From: Anaerolineaceae bacterium UBA6105
GTDB taxonomy: Bacteria; Chloroflexota; Anaerolineae; Anaerolineales; Anaerolineaceae
Length of the DNA: 9,767 bases
Direction: 5' to 3'
Assembly (NCBI GenBank): GCA_002423495.1
Contig: DIWN01000008.1
Span: 1 to 9,767, forward strand
Position numbers and translations under genes: made by a program. Of the stretch, positions 1 to 6,403 are shown piece after piece. Numbering within the stretch: position 1 is the stretch's first letter; each line of letters begins with the position of its first letter. Below the pieces are notes generated by a model. The model was not told the origin of the DNA and made no database searches. It saw only the letters and a program-made list of their open reading frames with translations.

Positions 1-1595
1 GCTTTCAACTTGGCATAGATGGGCACGTTTTCCTTCATTGCAATCGGCGTGATTGCCTCAAGAATTTTGTGCTGTTCCTGCTTTTTTTCGTCCACAAGCG
101 CGGGCACATTGGTGTTACCAAGACTGATAGGCGTCTTTACGACCGTGAAGAGGCAGACAGCGGTGTCTTCCTGATGATTAACCAACTGGGCAGCCAGGTT
201 TGTCAGGTTACGGGCAGTGCCAACCCGTTTGGCGGCTATCAACACACGTCCTCCACCTTCCTGAGACTCAAGCCGCGAATTGAGATCCTGCTGGGTTCTA
301 ATTTGCTTGGAGATAAAGTAGGCCACGCTCAGGACTGCCAGCACGATTCCCAGAAAGAGCAAAGCAAGTGGGTTGGCAAAGGATATGATCAGCACCCCCG
401 ATAGAGCGGCGGCGATAACCGTGAATGGGTAAAGTGGCACTTTGAAGGGGCGTTCAATGTCAGGGAATTTCTTGCGCAGTCTTGGCATGGCCAGAGTTGC
501 CCAGAAGAGAACGAACATGTAGCCGGCGCTCGAGATAAAGCTGAGGAAGTCAACCAGGCCGATTGCTGCTACAAGCGCGCTGATGATTACCACTAAGATG
601 ACAGCCACCCAGGGCGTACGCCATTGACTGAGGCGCGAAAACGAACGTGGCCAAACACGTTCACGGCTGAGCGAGAAGGCTTCGCGTGTGGCTGAGAGCA
701 TGGCCGAGTTCACCGAAGTGAGGGTGGCAATGATGCCTGTAATACCCATCACTGAAACACCAATGTTGGGCCAGAAGCGGGAAGCGGCATCTGTAAGGGC
801 GGTTTCGGAGCCTGATAATTCCGAGAATGGAACCGTGCCTACTGTAACCATCGTCACCGTGGAATAGATCAGGGTGGTGAGAAGCAGGCTGACGAGAATA
901 CCAATCGGGATATTCCGGCTGGGCTGGGTGATCTCTTCAGCGTCGTCAGCGATGACCTCAAAACCAACGTACGCATTGTAGGCCAGGGCGATGGCGGAGA
1001 GCATGCGCCCCATGTGAGCTATAGCGCTTTGATTATCGAAGACCTGGCGTCCGGAGAGGAAGGTTTCCATGGTGAAACCACCCTCACTAAAAAATCCTTT
1101 AAAGATGAAAACGCCAAAAACAACCAACAGAAACGCGCCAAGGATCACCTGCAGGTTGCCTGCGCTGCTGACACCGCGGATGTGCATCGCGCCAATAACC
1201 ACAATGACCGCAATGGCGACCGGGATGATGGGCAGGGAGGGGATAAAGATGGAAAGCGAAATCGCAAAACCGACCGCGGAAAGGGCGGCATAGAAGGTGC
1301 TGGAAAGAGCGTCCAGCGAGCCAACGAGAAACATAAGCCAGCCTTTGCCAAAAGCTTCGCCCACGTAGGTCATCGCGCCGCCGGTGACGGGGAAGGTGGT
1401 GGCGAGTTCGCAATAGTTGAGGGCAATGCTGAGGGTGAGCACACCTCCAAGCGCCAGCGCAAGCACGGATTCAGGGCCGGCGATTTTTGCGACATGACCA
1501 GTGAGGACGAAGATTTCTGCAGCGATGGTGCCGGCAGTGCCTAGCATGATGACTTGCAGGAGGGTTAGTTGACGTTTAAGTTTGCGTTTTGCCAT
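1..1595 (-). CDS. APC-family amino-acid permease with C-terminal Usp-like domain (3' end cut by window)
   Basis: My translation of the minus strand from the ATG at 1595 stays open to the window edge (531 residues visible, C-terminus missing). Residues about 10-430 are a string of hydrophobic segments with APC-superfamily features: the N-terminal TM1 region ends in IFVLTG and is followed by AGPES, ALNYCELATTFPVTGGAMTYV (about 59-78), a YVGFEVIADDAEEI segment (about 209-222) and a TSVNSAML helix. From about residue 449 a soluble domain begins (GGRVLIAAKRVGTARNLTNLAAQLV) that looks like a universal-stress-protein fold, an arrangement known in a subset of APC permeases. The expected role is inner-membrane uptake or exchange of an amino acid or amine; the substrate cannot be read. 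The usual IGAGIF of TM1 is IAAEIF here, with a charged Glu in a normally small and neutral substrate-binding loop. The start is supported by GGAG five bases upstream. It is divergent from the neighbouring lipoprotein gene. Confidence 0.88.
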   Translation of the reverse strand, partial: MAKRKLKRQLTLLQVIMLGTAGTIAAEIFVLTGHVAKIAGPESVLALALGGVLTLSIALNYCELATTFPVTGGAMTYVGEAFGKGWLMFLVGSLDALSSTFYAALSAVGFAISLSIFIPSLPIIPVAIAVIVVIGAMHIRGVSSAGNLQVILGAFLLVVFGVFIFKGFFSEGGFTMETFLSGRQVFDNQSAIAHMGRMLSAIALAYNAYVGFEVIADDAEEITQPSRNIPIGILVSLLLTTLIYSTVTMVTVGTVPFSELSGSETALTDAASRFWPNIGVSVMGITGIIATLTSVNSAMLSATREAFSLSRERVWPRSFSRLSQWRTPWVAVILVVIISALVAAIGLVDFLSFISSAGYMFVLFWATLAMPRLRKKFPDIERPFKVPLYPFTVIAAALSGVLIISFANPLALLFLGIVLAVLSVAYFISKQIRTQQDLNSRLESQEGGGRVLIAAKRVGTARNLTNLAAQLVNHQEDTAVCLFTVVKTPISLGNTNVPALVDEKKQEQHKILEAITPIAMKENVPIYAKLK

Positions 1596-1631
1596 ACTAT
1601 CTCCAAAACAACGATTTGATTAATAACCGAC

Positions 1632-1640
1632 ATTATAGCA
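1632..1640 (-). promoter_or_regulatory. Extended -10 promoter of the permease gene
   Basis: Read on the minus strand, 1640-1632 is TGCTATAAT, a perfect TATAAT with the TGn extension. No good -35 lies 16-18 bases upstream, which fits an extended -10 promoter. The predicted start near 1625 would leave a leader of about 30 bases carrying the GGAG ribosome site. Confidence 0.55.
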
Positions 1641-1686
1641 CTTTGGGCGCTGTCCATATATTAATAATTGTTTAATTGAATCCACT

Positions 1687-1703
1687 TTTGTCGCAGTGAC
1701 AAA
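1687..1703. promoter_or_regulatory. Perfect 6-bp inverted repeat in divergent intergenic region (possible operator)
   Basis: TTTGTC and GACAAA flank a 5-base centre (GCAGT) between the divergent permease and GIN lipoprotein genes. A second, shorter palindrome, TTGAT-5-ATCAA, lies at 1776-1790 and overlaps TAGAAT (1782-1787), a possible -10 for the lipoprotein gene. The size and placement suit dimeric regulators, but short palindromes arise by chance and no matching regulator is encoded nearby. Confidence 0.3.
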
Positions 1704-1814
1704 CAAGGAAACTGAGGGAAAAGAATTTCGATTACACGCTCCACAAAAGATAGTTTGGTGCATGCGGCTTGCGATTTGATGTAGAATCAACTTGGATCTT
1801 GAAAGAGGTGAAAT

Positions 1815-2573
1815 ATGAATAAGCGTTTCAGACTGATTGCTTTTTTGTCTGTATTGTTGCTGACAACCATGGCTTGCAGCATTACCCGCCTTACCCCAAC
1901 CCCTCCACCTTTGACCAATGATAAGGATCAGAACGTTCTGGTGAGTGAAATCCGTCAATTGGGCACTTTTACAAAGATCGATATGGATGGCGGCGCAAAG
2001 GTGATTTTGGTGCAGGGCAGCGAGCATTCCATTACGGTTGAAGGTTCCCGCCGCGTTGTGGACCAGGTGATCACGGAAGTGAAAGCTGGGGTGTTAGAGA
2101 TAAACTACCGCGACAGAAGACTTTTCGAAAACTGGGCTGAGAGCCTGACCCTGACGATCACATTCAAAGATCTGAGCGATTTCAGGCTGGACGGCGGCGT
2201 GGAACTTTTGGCGGATGACCTTAACCTGGAAAACCTCGATATAACCATCAACGGTGGTGCGAGCGTTAAGATGAATAACCTGCTGCTGAACACGCTTGGC
2301 ATGACCCTGCTTGGCGGCGGCGACATCCACGTCTCTGGAATTGCTCAAAACCACAATGTCAAGATTTCGGGGGGAACCAGCTATAAGGCGGAAGATCTCA
2401 AGAGCGCTAATGTAAGCGTGGAAATTATCGGCGCGGCTAACGTGGAGGTGTGGGCAACGGAAACGCTCAACCTAGACCTGGCAGGTGCTTATAGCGTGAG
2501 CTATTGGGGCAGCCCGCAGATTACGCAGAGCATCACCGGACTTGGTGAGATAAAAGCACTGGGCGAAAAGTAA
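1815..2573 (+). CDS. Head-GIN domain (DUF2807) lipoprotein
   Basis: 252 residues. The N-terminus is a lipoprotein signal: MNKR, a hydrophobic stretch (8-18), then TTMAC with the lipidated Cys at 21, followed by a Thr/Pro linker (27-32). The rest matches the DUF2807/putative autotransporter adhesin head GIN domain: FTKIDMDGGAKVILVQGSE near 52-70, then repeating beta-strand turns such as DGGVELLADDL, INGGASVKMNNL and LGGGDIHVSGIA, ending in a GLGEIKALG-type strand. Such domains form right-handed parallel beta structures on the cell surface; their molecular role is poorly known, and adhesion is only implied by the family name. The start is supported by an excellent ribosome site (AAAGAGGTG, 1802-1810). 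The gene has no operon partner and converges on the HIT gene 31 bases downstream. I see no clear terminator hairpin in that gap. Confidence 0.88.
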   Translation: MNKRFRLIAFLSVLLLTTMACSITRLTPTPPPLTNDKDQNVLVSEIRQLGTFTKIDMDGGAKVILVQGSEHSITVEGSRRVVDQVITEVKAGVLEINYRDRRLFENWAESLTLTITFKDLSDFRLDGGVELLADDLNLENLDITINGGASVKMNNLLLNTLGMTLLGGGDIHVSGIAQNHNVKISGGTSYKAEDLKSANVSVEIIGAANVEVWATETLNLDLAGAYSVSYWGSPQITQSITGLGEIKALGEK

Positions 2574-2604
2574 GATGTTTTAGGGATGGTGATTGCTGCC
2601 AGCA

Positions 2605-3096
2605 CTAATTGCTGTCAGCCTGCCAGGCTTCGGAGAGGCGCTGGTAAGTGAGCCCGAGGTCTTCGGGCATGACGCGCGTCTGCCCAATGACGGACATGAA
2701 ATTGGCATCGCCTTGCCAGCGGGGGACGACGTGCATGTGCATGTGGGCGGCGATGCCGGCGCCGGCTGCCGAGCCGAGGTTCAGCCCGACGTTAAATCCC
2801 TGGGGGTGATAAACCTCTTCCAAAACACGCACAGCTTTTTGAACCAGCTGCATCATCTCGTTGAGGGTCTCAGCGGGCAGGTCTGAGAGCTGATTGGTGT
2901 GGGTGTAGGGCACGACCATCAGGTGCCCGCTGGTGTAGGGGAAGAGATTGAGGATGATGAAGCAGGTTTCACCGCGGTGGAAGATCAGGTTTTCGGGGCT
3001 GTCTTGTTCTTTGAGGGCAAGGCAGAAAGCGCAACCTTCGTTGTGCTTGTCCCGCCCGATATATTCCGAGCGCCAGGTGGAGTAGATGTGCTGCAT
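2605..3096 (-). CDS. HIT-family Ap4A phosphorylase-like hydrolase
   Basis: 163 residues from the ATG at 3096. The histidine triad HMHMHVV is at 118-124, with His120 the expected nucleophile, followed by PRWQGDANFM, a hallmark of the actinobacterial Ap4A phosphorylase-like branch (Rv2613c type). The N-terminal STWRSEYI (6-13) and the CAFC pair (Cys22, Cys25), a likely metal site, fit the same branch, as does NLFPYTSGHLMVVPYTH (50-66). The expected role is breaking diadenosine tetraphosphate or related nucleotides in the cytoplasm; the precise substrate is family inference. A longer reading frame runs upstream to 3273, but it enters REP repeat sequence and lacks family similarity, so I rejected it. 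There is no Shine-Dalgarno before the chosen ATG; a promoter -10 lies only seven bases away, suggesting a leaderless message. Confidence 0.9.
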   Translation of the reverse strand: MQHIYSTWRSEYIGRDKHNEGCAFCLALKEQDSPENLIFHRGETCFIILNLFPYTSGHLMVVPYTHTNQLSDLPAETLNEMMQLVQKAVRVLEEVYHPQGFNVGLNLGSAAGAGIAAHMHMHVVPRWQGDANFMSVIGQTRVMPEDLGLTYQRLSEAWQADSN

Positions 3097-3103
3097 GAGG
3101 ACA

Positions 3104-3112
3104 ATTTTAGCA
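3104..3112 (-). promoter_or_regulatory. Extended -10 of the HIT gene, placed for a leaderless transcript
   Basis: Read on the minus strand, 3112-3104 is TGCTAAAAT. Seven bases separate its last T from the ATG at 3096, so transcription would begin at or within a base or two of the start codon. This fits the absence of a ribosome site upstream. No convincing -35 is present; the upstream sequence is C-rich. Confidence 0.5.
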
Positions 3113-3188
3113 GAAATTGGGGGAGGTGAGGGGGTTTGGTTGAATCCGATCCCTGTTTCTGGTCTGCAGATCGTTGTAACAGGCGGTA

Positions 3189-3210
3189 GGGGCGACGCAC
3201 GCGTCGCCCT
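3189..3210. repeat. GC-rich palindromic repeat, distinct from the RAYT-linked REP
   Basis: GGGCGACGC and GCGTCGCCC form a perfect 9-bp inverted repeat separated by only two bases (AC). It is embedded in a longer TAACAGGCGGTAGGGG...CCCTGTTT context. Sequences of this GTAGGGGCGACGC...GCGTCGCCC style are, to my recollection, dispersed intergenic repeats in a number of bacterial genomes. Its sequence is unrelated to the neighbouring REP copies. It lies about 95 bases upstream of the HIT start and just outside the island. Confidence 0.6.
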
Positions 3211-3220
3211 GTTTAAATCG

Positions 3221-3300
3221 TTGTTCTCGCAAGGTCTCCTGACCTTGCAAGGGTTTTGACCGAAGGTCTCCATCCATACTTGTCCAAAAAGAACGATAGC
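3221..3300. repeat. Solo REP palindrome joined to a decayed RAYT 3' end
   Basis: From 3221 the sequence follows the same course as 3362-3441: TTGTTCTCGC, an 11-bp stem around TCCT with one C/A mismatch (3227-3251), then TTTTGACCGAAGGTCTCC. It continues (3272-3298) into sequence resembling the last codons of the RAYT genes (compare CATACTTGTCCAAAAAGAAC with CTATCCTTGCCCCAAAGGAAC). It therefore looks like the 3' end of a third RAYT unit whose gene has been lost, or a non-autonomous copy that carries the transposase tail. Confidence 0.65.
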
Positions 3301-3331
3301 TTGTTCTCACATTGTATCCTGATTTCCATCC
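3301..3331. repeat. Degenerate REP remnant
   Basis: TTGTTCTCAC followed by ATTGTATCCTGAT matches 18 of the first 24 positions of the REP at 3221, but the palindrome is destroyed. The stretch 3332-3361 up to the next REP holds nothing I recognise. Confidence 0.4.
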
Positions 3332-3361
3332 AATTTTATGGGGCACAGGCCTAGTGAGGAC

Positions 3362-3413
3362 TTGTTCTCGCAGGGTCTCCTGACCCGCGAGGGTTCTGAC
3401 CGAAGGTCTCCAC
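3362..3413. repeat. REP palindrome at the 3' end of RAYT 1
   Basis: CTCGCAGGGTC and GACCCGCGAG pair around TCCT with one bulged A (3367-3391), followed by the short GACC-GAA-GGTC stem ending in GGTCTCC. It abuts the TAG stop of the RAYT gene at 3414-3416. Its orientation is opposite to the REPs on the 5' side of the same gene, so the RAYT is bracketed by inverted copies of about 50 bases. Confidence 0.75.
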
Positions 3414-3956
3414 CTATCCTTGCCCCAAAGGAACAATTGGTACATCACCAATTTCACCGTTTATCCAATACCCGGCTGAAGAGTGCCGCCAATGTTCAGG
3501 CATTTTTACTAACCCCTTCCTGACAGGATTTTCGTGGATATAGTTCAACTTTTGCATTAAGAACTGCTCAGTAGCCAGAGCTTCAGCGTGCCAACCAGGC
3601 CGCCAGACCTGACGGATACGGTCATTTAGTTGCTTAGCGCGAATCGTCTGGGCAATTGTTTCTGAAAGATTTGCATCAATGTAATCAGCAAGCCCATTCC
3701 CCGTAAACTTACGGAAATCTGTCAATGTCCCACCTAAGCGCTCATTATTGAAATCTGCGTCAGAGACGATGAGGTGCACATGATTTGGCATGATCACGTA
3801 GGCATGGATGCGCAAGTGTTTGTTGTCAATACAAAACCGCAGGCTGTTGTTGATGATCTCTATTGGTTCGGGGTCTATTAAAACCGGCAGCCAATCAACA
3901 ATGGTGAAGGTGACAAAGTAGACATAAACACCATCGATGAATTTGTAACTGTCCAT
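3414..3956 (-). CDS. REP-associated tyrosine transposase (RAYT), copy 1
   Basis: 180 residues, a full-length single-domain Y1/HUH transposase of the RayT group (COG1943, Y1_Tnp-like). The HUH metal-binding pair is in IMPNHVHLIV (His59, His61). The probable catalytic Tyr is Tyr139 in NYIHENPVRKGLV, followed by the family signature PEHWRHSSAGYW (153-164). It is expected to nick and join single-stranded DNA at REP hairpins; domestication as a repeat-maintenance enzyme is known for this family. I placed the start at the ATG at 3956, not 3992, because copy 2 shares exactly this N-terminus (MDSYKFIDGV) and because a TATAAT lies inside the longer version. No TnpB-like partner is present. It differs from copy 2 at 23 of 180 residues and appears intact. 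Confidence 0.9.
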   Translation of the reverse strand: MDSYKFIDGVYVYFVTFTIVDWLPVLIDPEPIEIINNSLRFCIDNKHLRIHAYVIMPNHVHLIVSDADFNNERLGGTLTDFRKFTGNGLADYIDANLSETIAQTIRAKQLNDRIRQVWRPGWHAEALATEQFLMQKLNYIHENPVRKGLVKMPEHWRHSSAGYWINGEIGDVPIVPLGQG

Positions 3957-3962
3957 TTGGCA

Positions 3963-3992
3963 ATTATATAAGAAAATTTGTAGATGGATCAA
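3963..3992 (-). promoter_or_regulatory. Promoter of RAYT 1, placed for a leaderless transcript
   Basis: On the minus strand TTGATC (3992-3987) and a perfect TATAAT (3968-3963) are separated by 18 bases. Only six bases (TGCCAA) lie between the -10 and the ATG, so the RNA would begin at the start codon. There is no ribosome site. Confidence 0.55.
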
Positions 3993-4011
3993 TGTTAGCC
4001 TGGGATTTCTG

Positions 4012-4197
4012 GATTACGGTGAGAACCGGCGAGAACAGAGGGGTAGAATGGGAGACCTGGCGGTCAAAAACCTCGCAAGGTCAGGAGACCTTGCGAGAAC
4101 AAAGGCTTCGCACTCAGGAGACCGGCGAGAACAGAGGGATCTAGTGGGAGACCTAAAGGTCAAATACCTCGCGCGGTGAGGACACCAGCGAGAACTG
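4012..4197. repeat. REP array 5' of RAYT 1
   Basis: A series of related palindromic units. The clearest is a perfect 11-bp stem, CTCGCAAGGTC around AGGA (4072-4097), preceded by GGAGACC-TGGC-GGTC (4051-4064) and followed by GAACAAAGGCTTCGCACT and GACCGGCGAGAAC. A second, decayed unit follows (GGGAGACCTAAAGGTC at 4146-4161 and an imperfect stem at 4168-4192). A partial GAACCGGCGAGAACAGAGGG at 4023-4043 starts the array. Bases 4053-4132 are identical to 6406-6485. Confidence 0.75.
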
Positions 4198-4212
4198 AGT
4201 ATCAATTAATAA

Positions 4213-5697
4213 TTACTTTACCCTAACTACCCAGTCATTAGGACTAAGACTACCAGAATATATACCAGCACGACATTGATTATCTGAAGTAAATGTACAA
4301 ACAACACCTCCAGTTTTACCACTATTTATTCTTGAATCATAATCTTCAACTGCCATCAAATAAGAAAGGAAATGTGCGCTTACAATAGCTGGGTCAATAT
4401 CTTCTCTGAAATTACCATCACTTCCCCCTAGAAAATATTCTGCGTATGGCCCCGAAGGGGTAGCTTCTTCGTTACCTGACACATAAACAAAACGATTATT
4501 AATAAATATTAGTCCAAACTCTTCCCATGGCAAAGAGTCAACTCCCTGTGTGATTAGCTTCATGGGAAGATTCTCTACTATCGTATTTTTAACAAAATTT
4601 GCTTTTACCGAATCTTTTAAATCATTTCCACAAAAGAACACACTATAAATACCATCGATATAGACACCGTCAATTTTAGGACTGATTTTTCTTAAATCTA
4701 ACTGGTAACCCATTACTCCAACATAATCAAATTTAGTCTCATTACTGGTATAAAATGGTAGCCAATATGCTTTGTTTTCTGGTCCACCGACATTATTTCT
4801 AGCATAAGACAATAATTGATCTACAGTAGGATTTGAAGTCCCGAGTGTCTCTTGCCAAAACCGTTGATTTTCCAAATTACTACCTACCACTCTTTCCAAA
4901 AGCATTCGGTATGCCGCTTTCGGATCCTTAAACTCCATGTTAAAACTCAGCTCTTCGATTTGATTCATGCTTTCCAGAACAATTTCCGGCAGTTTTATTT
5001 CTCCCCCAGGAACTTGATATTCTCCCTCCACAACCTGGGCAGTTTTTGGATCGATATATCGAATCGGATATTTTTGGTATTTATCAATAAACTGATAAGC
5101 CAAATCAGTTTCACTTCCCTTACTAATTAATTCTTCAAGGTGTTCCAATGTGACCATTAACGGCTTATCGGTTATATCCCATTTTCCTCCTTCTGGTGCT
5201 GCTTTCAAACCACCGTTGACCAGATCGAGTGGGGGACAAAGAAGTGTTAATCCTTTATCTGTACTCAAACAAACAATCCTCGCCTTTCCGTCAAGAGGCA
5301 CTGGGCTTAAGCTGTTATTCTCTATTGCCCATCCCTCAAACACACCCATTTCTTCCCAAACACTAACCCATTTCTTAATCGTCTCCACCCCTGCTTCGTA
5401 TGCACCATTTTCATAAAATTCCTTAACGTATCCCACCGCTGGAAATATGATATTGTCCATATCAATCTCTATAGAAGTAATTGGATCTGTCTCAGTTGCC
5501 GTTTCCGTCTCAGGGATGAGCGTGATTTCCTGTGTTGCTGGAATTTCTATTGTTGGTGCGATTTCCATGATCGTGTCTGTTGGTGCCTGGATGACTGAGG
5601 CGCATGAGCTCAGAAGAGCGGCAAGCGTGATAAGGAGGAGGAATCTATTAATAAAGAAGTTGGTGCAATACTGATTGGTATGGGTGTGCTTTTTCAT
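4213..5697 (-). CDS. Putative lipoprotein of unknown function between two RAYT units
   Basis: 494 residues from the ATG at 5697. The N-terminus is a type II signal: MKKH, polar residues to 18, hydrophobic 19-30, then LLSSC with the lipidated Cys at 32. A Thr/Pro/Glu-rich linker (about 38-75, ATQEITLIPETETATETD) would hold the body away from the membrane. The globular part has no motif I recognise; notable stretches are KKWVSVWEEMGVFEGWAI (108-125), DYVGVMGYQLDLRK (324-337), DSLPWEEFGLIFINNRFVYVSG (387-408) and a Cys pair near the C-terminus (Cys467, Cys475). The frame extends upstream to 5784 but those codons come from REP sequence, so I chose the internal ATG before the signal peptide; a weak GGATGG lies upstream. 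The gene is visibly AT-richer than the chromosomal genes around the island, suggesting separate ancestry. No promoter is clear: 5698-5756 is AT-rich, with TATATT and TAAAAT as weak -10 candidates. There is no obvious terminator before the 4012-4197 array. Confidence 0.78.
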   Translation of the reverse strand: MKKHTHTNQYCTNFFINRFLLLITLAALLSSCASVIQAPTDTIMEIAPTIEIPATQEITLIPETETATETDPITSIEIDMDNIIFPAVGYVKEFYENGAYEAGVETIKKWVSVWEEMGVFEGWAIENNSLSPVPLDGKARIVCLSTDKGLTLLCPPLDLVNGGLKAAPEGGKWDITDKPLMVTLEHLEELISKGSETDLAYQFIDKYQKYPIRYIDPKTAQVVEGEYQVPGGEIKLPEIVLESMNQIEELSFNMEFKDPKAAYRMLLERVVGSNLENQRFWQETLGTSNPTVDQLLSYARNNVGGPENKAYWLPFYTSNETKFDYVGVMGYQLDLRKISPKIDGVYIDGIYSVFFCGNDLKDSVKANFVKNTIVENLPMKLITQGVDSLPWEEFGLIFINNRFVYVSGNEEATPSGPYAEYFLGGSDGNFREDIDPAIVSAHFLSYLMAVEDYDSRINSGKTGGVVCTFTSDNQCRAGIYSGSLSPNDWVVRVK

Positions 5698-5756
5698 GAT
5701 CCATCCCGCTGGTGAATATATAAATTTTACACCTGGACGATAAAACCGATGACCTC

Positions 5757-5807
5757 GTTCTTGCAAGGTCTCCAGACCTTGCAAGGGTCCTGACCGAAGG
5801 TCTCCAT
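5757..5807. repeat. REP palindrome at the 3' end of RAYT 2
   Basis: CTTGCAAGGTC forms a perfect 11-bp stem around TCCA (5760-5785), followed by GACC-GAA-GGTC and TCC, then the TAG stop of RAYT 2 at 5808-5810. It is the direct counterpart of 3362-3413. Compared with the 5' array stem (CTCGC/GCGAG), this copy has CTTGC/GCAAG: a paired C-to-T and G-to-A change that keeps base pairing. Confidence 0.75.
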
Positions 5808-6350
5808 CTATCCTTGCCCCAATGGAATAATTGGTATGTCACCAATTTTACCGTTGATCCAATACCCGGCTGAAGAGTGCCTCCAATGTTCAGGATGTTT
5901 TACAAAACCCCTCCTGACAGGATTTTCGTGTATGTAATTGACTTTCTGCATCAGAAAATGCTCAGTAGCCAGGGCTTCAGCGTGCCAACCAGTCCGCCAA
6001 ACATGACGAATTCGGTCGTTTAGTTGCTTAGCGCGAATCGTCTGGGCAAGTGTCTCTGAAAGGTTTGCATCGATATAATCAGCAAGCGCATTCCCTGTAA
6101 ACTTGCGAAAATCTGTCAATGTCCTGCCTAACCGTTCATTATCGTAATCTGCGTCATAAACAATGAGATGAATGTGATTTTGCATAATCACGTAGGCATG
6201 GATGCGAAGATGTTTGTTCGCGTAACAAAATCGCAGGCTGCTATTGATGATCTCTATTGGCTCGGGATCGATAAAAACAGGCAGCCAATCAACAATGGTG
6301 AAAGTGACAAAATAAACAAAAACGCCGTCGATAAATTTGTAACTGTCCAC
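5808..6350 (-). CDS. REP-associated tyrosine transposase (RAYT), copy 2
   Basis: 180 residues, co-linear with copy 1 without gaps and about 87% identical. It retains the HUH pair (His59, His61 in MQNHIHLIV) and Tyr139 in NYIHENPVRRGFV. The usual Pro before the HUH Asn is Gln here (position 57), and the start codon is GTG (6350-6348) where copy 1 has ATG. No stop or frameshift interrupts it, so both copies appear to have stayed under selection for protein function since they separated. Expected chemistry and cellular role are as for copy 1. The upstream TATGAT again stands six bases from the start codon. Confidence 0.9.
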   Translation of the reverse strand: MDSYKFIDGVFVYFVTFTIVDWLPVFIDPEPIEIINSSLRFCYANKHLRIHAYVIMQNHIHLIVYDADYDNERLGRTLTDFRKFTGNALADYIDANLSETLAQTIRAKQLNDRIRHVWRTGWHAEALATEHFLMQKVNYIHENPVRRGFVKHPEHWRHSSAGYWINGKIGDIPIIPLGQG

Positions 6351-6356
6351 TACGTA

Positions 6357-6362
6357 ATCATA
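6357..6362 (-). promoter_or_regulatory. -10 element of RAYT 2, leaderless placement
   Basis: TATGAT on the minus strand (6362-6357) is followed by TACGTA and then the GTG start. Spacing to the start codon is identical to copy 1 although the intervening sequence differs. No good -35 is seen. Confidence 0.4.
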
Positions 6363-6403
6363 TTTGATATGTTGTGTCTATTTTTAAATTGTTCAGGATT
6401 TCT

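Larger units (their letters stand above)
3362..4197 (-). mobile_element. RAYT unit 1: 3' REP, transposase, 5' REP array
   Basis: The unit runs from the 3' REP (3362-3413), through the transposase gene, to the end of its 5' array (4197). HUH-type elements make no target duplication, so the true ends cannot be fixed here; I used the outermost REP-like sequence. The layout matches REP/RAYT (BIME-like) units as known from other bacteria. Confidence 0.65.

Noticed and set aside
1014..1544. 176-codon plus-strand reading frame opposite the permease
   Set aside because: It lies within the well-supported permease gene on the other strand, and its product is a low-complexity polar sequence typical of an antisense shadow.
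3097..3273. Upstream extension of the HIT protein
   Set aside because: The extension runs through REP and palindromic repeat sequence, while the family N-terminus begins at MQHIYSTWRSEYI.
3957..3992. N-terminal extension of RAYT 1 (start at 3992)
   Set aside because: The extra 12 residues are absent from copy 2, and the stretch contains the promoter -10.
5698..5784. N-terminal extension of the island lipoprotein (start at 5784)
   Set aside because: The added codons come from the REP palindrome (MQGLETLQER), and the extension would bury the lipoprotein signal behind about 29 residues.
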